A stretch of 64,000 bases of DNA from Microstegium vimineum (taxonomy: Eukaryota; Streptophyta; Magnoliopsida; Poales; Poaceae): positions 38,137,255 through 38,201,254 of the forward strand of contig CM039119.1 of the NCBI GenBank assembly GCA_022036555.1, in the 5' to 3' direction. The notes beneath the pieces were generated by a model. That model did no database searches and had not been told where the DNA came from. It saw nothing but the letters and a program-made list of their open reading frames with translations. Shown piece by piece: positions 9,862-20,882 of this stretch (positions are counted from its first letter, which is position 1; every line of letters starts with the position of its first letter). Position numbers and translations under genes: made by a program.

Positions 9862-12800
9862 TCATACCTCTAAGAAGTGCCATTCTTCTTCTTTCAAATC
9901 AAACTTTTCAGTATGGAGATCAATGAACTGCAGCTGAATTTATACAAAGAAAATTAAAAATACTTATAAGAAATAATATAGTTTATAGATAATAAAGTAA
10001 TCTGTTAATAAACTTACAGTATGCATTTTAGTTTCTTGATCGAAGTCAACTATCCAACATCCAACATACCTGAAGGATAATATTTGGAAAAGCAAGGTAA
10101 AAATCGACAAAAAAAACACAATAATAAGAGGCCATCAATCAACTTCCTCAATCAGATAGGCACTGAAACATGATAAAAGGCATATGCATATACTAAGACA
10201 ATGAATAATCATGAAAACACTGAAGGAAGGTGAAATGTATTTTTAGTAAGTCCTCAAAGCTAGTCTCCTTTTTACATTAACAATGGGTACATCAACCAAG
10301 TTGAGGGGTAATGTTGCTAACAGAGTGAAAAAGAAAACGATTGTGATTATCGAGGCCTACATTTTTTGCTGTGGATGCCACAGACGAAGAAACTGCTGTA
10401 TGCAATTCTCACAATTTGTTTTTCTCTTTTTCTTCTTGGCATGATGATTCTGTGAGCTTCCTGAATACTTCGTGGTGCCTAGCATTTTTCTGCAGTTCGA
10501 AGATCCACAATGACAAACTTGAGCTGCTCCAAACTGGACAAATCTGTAACATTATGCTAGGATATCAAAGACAGCAGAAAGTTCCACATGCACCAAACTA
10601 GAGATCCAAATGGGTGAAACAACTGTCAAAAGTTAAAAGGGTTGCAAAGATAGGATCAGTGAGGAATGGGATGGACATACTTATAGTCATAGGTCAGCTC
10701 CTCCCTGTCTTTATGTCACGAAGTGCGAAAATTCCAACCCTGGTCTCTCCATCAACAGTCCTGAAATAACATGATTTTAGTGTCATGTATCATGTCCATC
10801 AATGGAGATCATGGAAGTAGAGCATATAGAGTATAACTAACCATTTCTGCATCTTTGTGTTTGGTTCACAACTATGGTTTATAAATCGGGACAGGTTTCC
10901 CTTGTTTGTTGCATCGATGACCATATTACTACTGACCTCACAAAGGTAGAAGTCAGTGTCATTCAACCTTTTCATTGTCCATAGCCTATTCTCACATGTT
11001 CTGTCATCAATAACTAAAAGCATACGGATGTAAGTTTGATTGTTGAGCATCCAATGGAAGAAAAAACATAATAATATATATGCCTCCAGGCAATTTATTT
11101 ACTTGCTCATAGTACATTTAAAGTTTTAAACAAAACCATACCTTCTCCAACATACTCAACAACAAATTCTCCTTTCTTTATTTCATCCTCAGCAACCAAT
11201 CCATGACCACATTTCTCTGTCTGGAATAAAATAATTATCTTTCAGAAACTAACAAAATGTGAAATCCTTCATTTAACAAGTAGTCCTATTAAGAAGACAA
11301 CAAAAGGCATCATACAGAAAAAGCAACAACATAAGGGAAAACATTATTGGTAGCTTGCAGGAGTATCGCCTGCATTAGGCCTTATGCAGCACAAATCGAA
11401 CCAGCATAAACATATGTAATGTGTTTGTGTTGGTTTGCCATGTACAACAAGCTACGTTTAGTAATACTATGTTTGGTTGCTTACATTGTGATTGCTAACA
11501 AGGAAATCTTCATGAGCATTTGTGTTTTAAGCAGGAGTGCATCAAAAACATGGTAGTCAGAGCCCAAAACCAGGCATTCAATAATTGAGGCTTGAGATTG
11601 TGCTTGGTCTCCTATTCCAACATTTGAGGCTTGAGATAGCAATCCAGGTGACGTGAGGGGGAGTGTTGCAATATAAGTCAATTATCCACCCTCATCAGCT
11701 TAAGCTTTGGGTGCAACTGTTTGGGTTAGTTATTTCTTTTACCACATTTAGTAGTGGGTACTCTCCAGATGCTTGAGTTGTTGGTGCTTGCAAGTCAATA
11801 GCGTCAAATTCTTAACTATCCCCAAAAACTAGCTTGAAGAAAATTTATGGGAAATAGATCATGCCTATTGACAGGTAGGTTTTGTCAGAGTAGTAGAATC
11901 TGGTTAAGATCCACCATATTATTTCTGACATCATAGATTACAGAGCATCTTTTTATTTAGTAGCCATATTTTCTAATCTTGCTTTACTGTGCTACCATTC
12001 CTTTAACAGATAGAGTAATCAACAATCACCTTTTAGCACATAGAGCATCCCACTTAATACAGGAAATAGAGATTTCCTACAGAAGGCCCAACACAGTAAA
12101 GATCTAAACATAGGCTATATTAATATAACATTCATTGCATTGTACCACCAGTAAATGCATTGATTGCTCACATCATTTCTCCCTGATTAACCATCCCTTT
12201 TGAATTAAATAATTATGAAAACTTGAATCAATCTCACAGCAACGATCTTACCTTAATCAATTTGGTTTTCTTAAGAGGTCTGTGCTGGAATGATTTATTG
12301 GTGCACGTGTCATCACATTCACATTGTGATGAACAGCAAGAGAAGAGCATGCTGCAACAGCAAAGTTTCAGCATGTAAGAATACCACAATAACGATAAAA
12401 CTCACAGGTGTAATAATCCAATAGCTCACAGATTCACATGTTTTTTTAATCCAGTTTTTTATAAATAAATATAAAATAGCAAGAACAGATTACAGAATTA
12501 AGCAGTACCAATGCTCTAGTGTATGCCCACAAGCAAATATATAAGTGAATTGATGAACAAAGTGGATTCATTACAAAGAAAAGGGGAAGAGTTTTTTTTT
12601 TTTGCCGGGGGGGGGGGGGGGGGGGGGGCAAAGATACATAGCAAGCAATCTGAAGTAGAATCATTCTAAGATAGTACCCTTTCCAAGAGATATAATACAA
12701 GTATGGACTTCATAAAAACTTGAGAGTTTAGGATGGATCATATAAAGCCAGTAAATATTTTGCTAGAGGGAGGCAGAGAGCTTACCCACAATGGCAGTCT

Positions 12801-13861
12801 CTGCCACACACAACTGATGAACCAGGAGAAGGCTTACAGCGACAAGAAATGCCATAATCTTCAACGCGTCTCTTAGTGCAATATACATCTTAGTAGAATT
12901 AAGGACAAAATAAAAATGTGGACATGTCCATAAAAAGGCACATATTCAAATTCACCAAAGCAGAGTAATAATTCCATTCTCATTTTTAACTCAGAAGCTA
13001 GAAAAAATAATTTGACTCCACCCGAAAAAAGAAAAAAAGAACCATATGACATTAAGACACATCCCTGAGGTAATCACAATATTGTACTACTAGTTTCCTT
13101 CTGCACTGATTTCTACTTCAGGCAAGGACTATGTAATGTAGTCAAGTTACAGGATCTGTTGAATGAAACATTAACTCAACTGATAAAAAAGAGGCATAGA
13201 ACAGAAAGTCTGAATATGTTGAACAAGAACATGTCAAAATATGGTACTTTGATGACAGATAGTATGAATTAAATGAGGCAAATGTGCAAATAAATTATCT
13301 TGAGAAAAACAATACTCCTATATTACAGCAAAGGTTCAAAATGCTAGTTGGTAAGGATACTCCGCTTGATTGGTTCATAGCGGCCTAACACGTTCAATTG
13401 TTTCAAAAAGGGCCGTGGATCAAAATCTGCAGGTTCTATCTTGCTGTTCAGTTGCTCAAAAACATTCTCGATTTGCTGCGTCACAAAAGTAGAAGATAGG
13501 CAAGTGAGAGATATTCCCAAGCAGGAGCATAAGTAGTAGAACTGAGTCTTAAGGCAATGATAGTAACATCCACTTCTGTATGGCCATTCTCCCTAGGAAG
13601 CAAAGAATATTCAAGCAGTGGGTGCCAGGGGCGGATCTAGTAAAGGGGTATGGGTGTACACATGTATACCCATTAATTTTTGCACAAAGTTAGAAGTTAG
13701 TAGGCATCAAATAGTCAAATAGTTTGAGGTTAGAATTTGAGAAATCAATTTTTTTTTAAAAAAAAATCAAGAACTCAGGTTCGCACAGCAGACAGGAAAG
13801 AGAAAAAGGGTGGGAATACCTGTTGGGCGCTCATCGCCGGCAAAGAGCTAGGCAAAGGCAT
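9862..13861 (-). CDS. ASHH3: ASHH3-type SET-domain histone H3K36 methyltransferase, ten exons, one-base frameshift in the catalytic domain
   Basis: Exons on the minus strand are 13861-13820, 13475-13361, 12888-12786, 12351-12252, 11220-11142, 11013-10842, 10760-10681, 10543-10361, 10069-10018 and 9933-9862 (stop TGA). All introns are GT-AG and the phases agree. With the frame kept, the product is 332 residues: an AWS cysteine cluster (about 66-112), SET (about 120-240) with NHSCEPN at 192-198, post-SET CHCGSSNC (241-248), a basic KKKKRK stretch, and a C-terminal tail ending in EEEWHFLEV. This order matches ASHH3/ASHH4 of the ASH1 group, nuclear enzymes that methylate histone H3, typically at K36. 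The start ATG was chosen because it opens exon 1 (MPLPSSLP) in phase with a good donor. One C is missing at 10703-10705, giving TGA at 10694-10696 and a 225-residue product that lacks the catalytic tyrosine motif. It is either a young pseudogene or a sequence error. Confidence 0.88.
11546..11680 (+). mobile_element. Possible TRIM/LARD-like retroelement remnant in intron 4
   Basis: tggtagtcagagccc at about 11550 resembles an initiator-Met tRNA primer binding site with one inserted base. About 100 bp later gtgagggggag resembles a polypurine tract, immediately followed by tgttgcaatataagtcaatt, an LTR-like start. A PBS and PPT this close together suggest a miniature LTR retrotransposon. No matching 5' LTR could be found upstream, so the copy is partial. 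Confidence 0.35.
12607..12628 (+). repeat. 22-base poly(G) run in intron 3
   Basis: An uninterrupted run of 22 G follows a T-rich run (12591-12603). It lies within intron 3 of the SET gene. Such a run can form G-quadruplex DNA and is also error-prone in sequencing, so its exact length is doubtful. Confidence 0.9.
13627..13690. repeat. Partial DNA-transposon-like end in intron 1
   Basis: caggggcggatctagtaaag followed by a ggtatgggtgtacac-type stretch resembles a common terminus of small plant DNA transposons. No opposite inverted end was found nearby, so it is a fragment or a chance match. Confidence 0.25.
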
Positions 13862-14010
13862 CACCACCTGGGTAGGGCGGCGGCGGCGGTAGCCCACCCA
13901 GTCGTCGCAGACGGAGAGGGAGGGAGAGAGAGCAAGCGCACGCGGCGTCGGAGGTGAACGGAAGAAGGAATGCAGGGAGGTGGACGAAGGTTGGGATCGA
14001 GATGATTTTT
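13862..14010 (-). promoter_or_regulatory. ASHH3: Probable 5' UTR / core promoter region of the SET gene
   Basis: Read on the minus strand, the sequence just upstream of the ATG is rich in CT repeats (ctctctctccctccctctcc) and CCG repeats, as is common in grass 5' leaders. No TATA box was seen. The boundary is a guess. Confidence 0.35.
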
Positions 14011-14590
14011 TTCAATGCAGCTCTGGATCGAGGTGGATGAAGGGCCGTTGCCGTTTGGTAGGGCTCCTAGACCAGATCCAGGAGCAGCTCCGGGCTTCCG
14101 CCTCGCCCGCAGCCAAACGGCACCAAACTGAATGGAGCCGGAAAAACATAGATTCCACCAGCACCGTGAGCAGCCGTGGGCCTAGCACAGGCCATCGGCC
14201 GGATTTGTCCCACCGGTCTGTGTGAGCGCGGGGTGGCCGATGCACGGACGCCGCCGTGCGAGCGCATGGGCTAGGGACACCGGAGCTCCGGGCGTGCGGG
14301 GTTGCCGGGGATGGGCGACGCGCCACCGAGGAAGAGGTCGCCGGAGTGCCGTCTCCGGCGGGCGCGGGGGCGCGCGGCCCGCGAGGGGCGTCGAGGACTC
14401 TGGGGCGCGTTCGCCTGCGGCCGTTGGTCTTCTGTTTGCACGGAGGAGCGTGAGATAGGAACGAGCGGTACGATGAGAAGGAAGAATATGCAATGCGGTG
14501 GAGATAAGAAATAAGGAAAAAGAAAAGGAAAAAAGAAAGAAAGAATAAAATGGTAGATTGACATTTTACTTCTCATACTTATCTGTCCCA
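14011..14590. other. GC-rich sequence upstream of the SET gene
   Basis: There are overlapping ORFs on both strands at 14012-14591 with compositionally biased products and no domains. The pair gccgtttggtagggctcc (about 14050) and gcagccaaacggcacc (about 14108) is weakly inverted and may be a small MITE. No gene is supported. Confidence 0.35.
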
Positions 14591-14724
14591 AGAAGTTGGT
14601 TTACCAAACGCTATACTCAATTTATTTGGTCGGGCAAAACAGTTATAGTTATTACTTCACATGTGGAGTAGATTGATATTGAGAGTTGAATTATTATTTT
14701 ATATCATTTGGTAAAACAACTTCT
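14591..14724. mobile_element. Small MITE-like inverted-repeat element, 134 bp
   Basis: The left end agaagttggtttaccaaacg (14591-14610) is the inverted partner of catttggtaaaacaacttct (14705-14724), with few mismatches. The interior is AT-rich and non-coding. A convincing target duplication was not identified, so the superfamily is open. Confidence 0.5.
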
Positions 14725-15459
14725 CAAATTAAATATTGAAAATACTTGTTTTTCTTTATTCTTCTCTCTCATTTTTCCAATTTTTTTCTCCCAGCCTTCT
14801 CCTGCATCACATCGCCTCCATCTCCTACCCTTCTCCCGCATCGCATCCCTACCCCTGATGCCATTCTCGGTCCTCCCCGTCCCCGGCTCCATTATCGCAC
14901 CTCCGCGTTGACCTTGTCGTCCCTCCCGACGCCTCCGCCTCGCCCAGCCCACACCACCACCAACGGCCACCTCGACGTCGATGGCCGCGTCAGGGCTGCT
15001 TCGGCCCCCTTGCTTCGACGTTGCTCCGTGCCCATGCAGTTGATGGTAGTTAATGTTTACTATAAACTATCAATATTACATATAAAAATGAATAGATATA
15101 ATCGTAAATGTAGGTTTAGGGGTTTAAACTAATGAATTCTCATAAGTTTCAGTAAATCTATGTTTTTCTAGAGATTTAATCAGAAATCAGACAAAGAGGA
15201 CCTGCAAGGTATTGGAAAGGAGAGAGTATTTTCGATTGCACATTCTAAGAAGATCAAGAACTAGTACGACGAAAAGCAGCTTGCTAAACTACTGTAATTA
15301 GTTTTTTCCTTTGATGGATCAAGATTTTCATTTGAACTGTAGTCATAACATTTGTAATGTTTAATATAGATGGACCAATAGTTTATGTAGCTCATATAAA
15401 GCGAAACCCAATTTCATGAAAAAAATATAAATTAAAATAAATTATAAAACAATAAAATG
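14725..15459. other. Gene-free stretch
   Basis: A C-rich patch (14740-15040) gives a 128-codon plus-strand ORF with a serine/proline-rich, low-complexity product and no domain. The rest is AT-rich. Nothing else was recognised. Confidence 0.4.
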
Positions 15460-15968
15460 CGAACGAGCCATCACTGTTGGTTAGCAAAAAGTCGACAGCG
15501 ATGGCCAAGATGACACTGTCAGATTAAGTTACAAAACAACAATGTTGCTCAAGCCATCACTCCCAGATTAACCTACAAACCGACGGTACTCTCGGATTAA
15601 CCTACAAACCGGTAGTGTTGGCCTCAATGACACTGTCGGTTCTTAGCTCAACCCGACAGTGATGGATTGAACAACACAACCAGTTTGGGTCATAAACTGA
15701 CAATGATGGTCCCTCTATCACTGCCGGCTCGAGCCTCTAGCCAATAGTGTAGGCTTGAACGACATTGTCGTTGATACAGATTCCGATAGTGTTGGTTCAT
15801 GACACACGGTGAAGCCTCCAACTAGCAGTCTTGCTTGGCATCACTACTGGTTTGAGGCAACCGACAGTGATGTGAACCCCACATCACTGTCAGTTTTGTA
15901 CTATCGGATCAAAATAAGACAGTGAATTGGGATTTTGAACTAGCAGTGTTATGCTGCTCTGGGTAGTG
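15460..15968. mobile_element. CACTA-like subterminal repeat array
   Basis: Many short, degenerate copies of cactgtcggt and its complement accgacagtg occur in both orientations, for example around 15521, 15632, 15653, 15718, 15860 and 15885. Dense mixed-orientation repeats of this kind are the subterminal regions of grass CACTA (En/Spm) transposons. The block ends with tagtg at 15964-15968, compatible with a CACTA terminus. No transposase is visible, so this is one end or a deleted derivative. Confidence 0.55.
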
Positions 15969-16424
15969 ATATATGGTGTTCACATTGACTTTACGTGCCA
16001 AATGTGGTCAAGTTGACCATATTTTGTCCCTCGCTCTTGCAACGGTCTCAAATAAATCATGGAATGATTATCTATTCATAGTTGTCTATCTATTCACTCA
16101 TTCTTTGGGCACAATCATTCATATTCCTTGAGACAATTAAGGTGAATCAACTAAATAAGTTTTGGATTTACTTTTTGTTGTCATTTAAAATCCACTATGT
16201 AGAATTTATACCTAATAATAAAGAGACAAAATTGCATGTCTTTTTTCGGTCCATCATTTTTTACCATCTCTTTCTCTAACTATCAGACAATAAATAGCTT
16301 CTTCCCTACGGACTTATATATAACATGTGCTCATATAAGTTTGAATAGCTCTTGTCTAGCATACTATAAAGTCTGATTTCAAAATCTATGTGACCTGGAC
16401 TCAGAAGCAACCGGCTTTCCATAC
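15969..16424. other. Unassigned AT-rich spacer
   Basis: There is one 65-codon ORF without features and no recognisable repeat. It ends at the TG of the solo LTR. Confidence 0.4.
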
Positions 16425-18540
16425 TGTCACACCCGATTTTAAGGACAAAACCAGATATACATCATATGTGAGCCCAGAAAGTCAAATCTCACATATAGCC
16501 ACAAATAAAGGTAATATCAAAAGAAAATACTTATTAAATAGCGGACTAGTAAAAGAAAACAACCTCAGAGACAAACAATGGAAAAACGACTCCGATCTTC
16601 AGACGGAGGTTCCAACTTCACAGGGACAACTAACTGGTTGATCACAGGCCTAACTTTTTAAAACTCTTGCAATCTGGTACCCATCTGAGATTTTTATCCA
16701 AGTATTGAAAATAAATTAAGTGTAAGTACTTGTCGTACTCAGCAATATAACACAGAGTTATGAAGCTGAAAAGGTTATCACAGGCTTACTGCGGTTGTTT
16801 TTAACTTGGTCAAGTTTTAACAGCAACTAGCTTAAGTTATGCTTAACCTAATAGATAACCACATGATCATTAATGAGAGGGCCTATTGTCTCATAACTCC
16901 AAGCTTATCATCATAAGTAGTTTAACAACATGAGTAACTAAACACTGAGTTTTTCAGGCCGCTCGTATCCATGAGCACGGTTATTATACTAGTTTTACAC
17001 TCTACAGAGGTTATGCACTTTACACGTGAACCGTGTTGCACATATGTCTGTGATAGCTAGTCCCAAAACACTTCCAAGGTGAGTAGGCATGGTACACTAC
17101 AAAGTATTTCAAAAGTCTTCCCAACAAGTTATAGACACTTCCAAGCTAAGTAAATCCTCATGAAAATCAAGTTTATATACATGCAACATGATTGGATGAA
17201 TTATGGTGAATAGGTAATAAGGATGATCCCATGTTATACTTGTCTTAGACGCTTAGATCCTTTCTTCACTAATTCTCAAACTTCATATGACTTATTCTTG
17301 ATCACCACGTAATTTTCACCGATTAGACAAAATCATAAACACCACACAAGCATCTGAACAAACATACATATCATACAACATATCTAATTTAGAATAATAC
17401 ACCAATCAATGAAAAGGCTTAAAAAGAAATCTAAGATTTGCTACGATCACACAGACGTGAGAAACACGCGCTAATCGAAGCTATAATGGGGAAGAAACGA
17501 CTACCGACATATTTGGCTTTAAAAGAGAAAAGGAAACTAGACTTCATTTATTTTATCTAGGGCGGGGTAAAGGGAGAGGCATGAGCTCACCTAGGGTAAA
17601 AGGAGAGGGGAGAGGGGAGAGGCGTGAGCTCACCTAGGGCGTCCAAAGGAGCTCGGAGGTGGCCGGCCACATACGGAGGCGGGCAGCGAGGTCCCTACAA
17701 GCATGGTGAGACACGGTGAGCAAACCGAAACAAGAAAGAGAGGGGAGGGACTCGACGAGTTCGCAGGATCGTCCCGAAGCTCGGCAGCGAGCTTATGGAG
17801 CCAACGAAGAGGCAGGCGAGCTTGATGGTGGTGGCGGGATCTCGGTGACGGTGAGTGGCGCTGCTCGACTTAAGGCGAGGGTGGTGCTTGCGTTGGGGTA
17901 AAGGGATGAGGGCGGCGGGGTTGCGGTGCTACTTAAAGGGCCAAGAGGGAGGGAAATCCGAGGCGCGTACGCCGAGGAGGAGGCGTGGCGGAACCGGACT
18001 GTGCTTGGGAGCAGAGTCCCGGTCGGGGATGGGAGAGGAGAGGAAGAAGATGACAGGCGGGGCCAGGGCGTCAGTGAGAACAAGAGAGAGGGGAGGGAGA
18101 GGCTTTCGCGTGGGTTGCTCGGCCAGCCTGGCTGGGCCATGTGGGAGGGAAAAGAGGAAAGGAGGGGAGGGAATGCGCTTGAGTGGGCCAGGGTGGGGTG
18201 GCCCATGTGGGGAGAGAAGAAGGGGAGAGGCTGGGCTGCTAGGCTTTTTCGGGCTGAAGGGAGAGGGAGAGGTTTTTATTTTTATTTTCTTTCTATTTCC
18301 TTTTTTATTTTGTTGGAACCATTTTCCAAAAAGTATTTTCAAAAAGCTGATTGAAAATTTGGACAATCACTCAAACCAAAGGATACAAATACACAGGCAT
18401 GAATGCTCAACCATGTTTCTACCTCCTAATAAATCTTAATTTGATGAAAAGTTTTTATTTTCCTACATTTTCATGAGCACAAAATTCATAATTAACTCAA
18501 TTCAAACTTATTTTCAAAATTTGAATTTTCGGGTGTTACA
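16425..18540 (+). mobile_element. Solo LTR, about 2.1 kb
   Basis: It begins TGTCACACCCGATTTTAAGG and ends TTCGGGTGTTACA. The ends TGTCACACCC and GGGTGTTACA are near-perfect inverted repeats of the TG...CA type. Its internal landmarks match the LTR at the window start. No primer binding site, polypurine tract or coding domain lies on either side, so it is a solo LTR left by LTR-LTR recombination. The five bases on each side (catac and aatga) do not match, so the target duplication has decayed or one edge was rearranged. ORFs on both strands at 17716-18439 are shadows of its GC-rich section. Confidence 0.78.
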
Positions 18541-19255
18541 AATGAATCCTATTCCAACATGTCTCGTGATGGAAGATAAATATATTATATTTTTTCTAGC
18601 TGGTTTCTTTAAAAAAATAATTTTCCAATACGAATCATATTCTGACACGACTCATGATGGCAGATATAAAGCCAAAACTTGACAACTAACAAGATCAAAG
18701 TTTATATAATAGAAAAATAGAGATATATGTAAAAATAAATAAATACTTGTAGACTACATGACAGATTCTCTCCATTTCACTAAGACACGTATGAAAAAAT
18801 AGGAAAAAAGCAATGCCACATATAAAGAAAAAGATTAAAAAAATATCAATGGACCTATATTATAAAGAAAAAATAGAAATATAAAATAAATAGCAATAGA
18901 CTATTATAGACCACCTATACTAATTTACGAACGCTCACTCTGAATCCATCCAACAAACAATTCTCTGACAACCCGCAACTTTCCTTTTTTGGCAAAAAAA
19001 ATTCAGCAAGTTTCCTTTTTTTTAAAAAATAATTCCATTTTTAGCAAAAATAAATTTCCGCAACTTGCCCATAACAAATTTAATGCATAACTTTTGGAAC
19101 AAACTTCAACGTATAACTTATACATATGCCTTTATCATGACAAAGTTACACACATAACTTATACATATAACTTACTACATGACAAAGTTGTACACATAAC
19201 TTATATGCATAATATTTGTGGAACAAACTTATTAACAATTTCATAGAAAAGCTAT
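18541..19255. other. AT-rich spacer with short repeats
   Basis: No gene. A loose repetition of a cataacttatacat-like motif occurs at about 19085-19210, and two related gaatc-tattc...cgtgatgg-type segments at 18542-18575 and 18630-18662. Confidence 0.4.
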
Positions 19256-19689
19256 TGAAGAATCATGGCCCTAGTTGGTTTCGGCGATTAACGACAATTA
19301 GAGATTATTATGGCTAACGTGTGTTTTGCAGAGGCTATGCGTAGCTTAGCCATAGTGATCGATAAGAATGGACTCTAATGGTCATCACTTAGCCCCCAAG
19401 ATGGATATCGTTTCGGTTTTCAAGGAGACATGATGAAGACCCTAGAATGATAGGCTAAGTGCCATAAGGAGATGAAGGGCACTTAGAAATAGATAGGGCT
19501 TCTCTTTTTACCTTTGACCGTACTATTAAGAGGGGTTTAGATTAGTAGCTTGACTTAGGAAAGCTTCATGACTTAGGTGTGGTGCACACTTGACTTCCTT
19601 AGCTCTAAGCAAGCCTATAGTGACCGTAAGATAGCCTAGAACAACTTCCATATTCATCGCGATGAAAAACGAAGTTGTTAAAACTGTTT

Positions 19690-20090
19690 TCTGAGCGTCG
19701 GACGCTCCTGGCAGGAGCGCCGGACGCTGTCCGTCGGCATCGGACAGAGGCGTCGGACGCTGGGTGGTTGAGTCCACAGCGTCCGTCGACCTTCCAGAGG
19801 GAATGTTTTCTGGCTAAGTTTTTCAGGGTCCGTCGGACGCTGTCCGTCGGCCAGGCGTCGAACGCTGGGAAGAGCGTCCGTCGACCTTCCAGAGAGGGTG
19901 TTTTACAACCCTAGCCAGAGCGAAGCGCCGGACGCTGGGTTGAGCGTCCGTCGCTGGGAACAGTGTGTCAGAACTAGCCGTTGGGCAGGGCGTCGGAGCG
20001 TCCGTCGCCCAAACTATGAACAGAAACTAGCCGTTGGGCATGCGACGGACCGTCCGTCGCCTAGTCGACAGAGCGTCCGTCGCCAACTTA
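19690..20090 (+). promoter_or_regulatory. Palindrome-rich U3 array of copia 1 LTR
   Basis: There are about a dozen copies of cgtcggacgc / gcgtccgtcg-type decamers in both orientations, upstream of the TATA box. Palindrome-rich U3 regions have been described for Sireviruses and are thought to be regulatory. Confidence 0.7.
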
Positions 20091-20122
20091 AAATACCAGC
20101 CCGAGGCAGTTTTCAGATGGTC

Positions 20123-20130
20123 TATTTATA
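20123..20130 (+). promoter_or_regulatory. Putative TATA box of copia 1 LTR
   Basis: TATTTATA lies 3' of the palindrome array and upstream of a CT-rich leader, a position that fits the U3/R boundary. Confidence 0.5.
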
Positions 20131-20831
20131 GTCCCTCCCACTTCTCTCCCACCTGGCCTTTGCTCATTTGAGTTGTTGAGTTAGTTGAGAAGGTTGGAAA
20201 GTGAGCAAGAGCCCTAGAGAGAGAGAGAGTGATTCGTGAATCCATTCATCCTCTCTCTAGTTCATCCAAGAGTTCAAGTGTGTATCCTCTAGTTGTGAAG
20301 CTTGAGTGAGTCAAGCGAAGATCGAGGCTTGTTACTCTTGGTGATCGACATCACCTAGACGGTCCGGTGGTGCTCGGAGGAAGGTGATCGCCGGAGGATT
20401 GTCGGCGGCCCTTCTCCATCGACGTTGTGATCAGTTGTGGGCGATTCACCAAGCCGGAGTGGCGAAGAATCAGCCCGTAGAGAGCACTCATCCCTTGCGC
20501 GGGATTGAGGGGGAGCTATACCTTGCGAGGTGCTCCAACGAGGACTAGGAGGGAGTATCGACTCCTCGATACCTCGGCAAAACATCGCCGTGTCAAGCAT
20601 CTCTTTCCCTAGCTCTTTATTACCGCATTACTTTCCGCACTTGTCATCCTTTTCATACTAGAATTGTGTAGGAAGTTTTCGCTTTCCTTTGACTTGCTAC
20701 CGCTTTCTAGCTAGGACACACAAGCGGTAGGCACTAGGGGGTTAATTGGCTCTTTATAGGTTTAATTCTTGTTTAGAGATTAAAAAGATCCCAATTCACC
20801 CCCCCTTCTTGGGCATCTTGATCCTTTCAAT

Positions 20832-20843
20832 TGGTATCGGAGC
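20832..20843 (+). other. Primer binding site of copia 1
   Basis: TGGTATCGGAGC is one base away from the complement of the plant initiator Met-tRNA 3' end and begins three bases after the LTR's CA. Confidence 0.9.
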
Positions 20844-20882
20844 AAAGTTTGCTCTAAATTAGGCTTCACCGCCTAGAGCAAG

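Larger units (their letters stand above)
19256..20829 (+). repeat. 5' LTR of copia 1
   Basis: It starts TGAAGAATCATGG and ends in CA just before the primer binding site. The first 287 bp recur at 31200-31486. A palindrome-rich section lies at 19690-20090 and a TATA-like box at 20123-20130. Confidence 0.9.

Noticed and set aside
10799..11050. Stand-alone 83-codon SET-like ORF
   Set aside because: It is exon 6 of the ten-exon ASHH3-like gene with intron sequence read through at both ends, not a separate gene.
14012..14591. Cluster of ORFs on both strands upstream of the SET gene
   Set aside because: GC-rich, mutually overlapping and without recognisable domains or homologous structure.
19690..20090. 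CRISPR-like array from repeated cgtcggacgc motifs
   Set aside because: Motifs are short, palindromic, in both orientations and irregularly spaced, inside a plant LTR.
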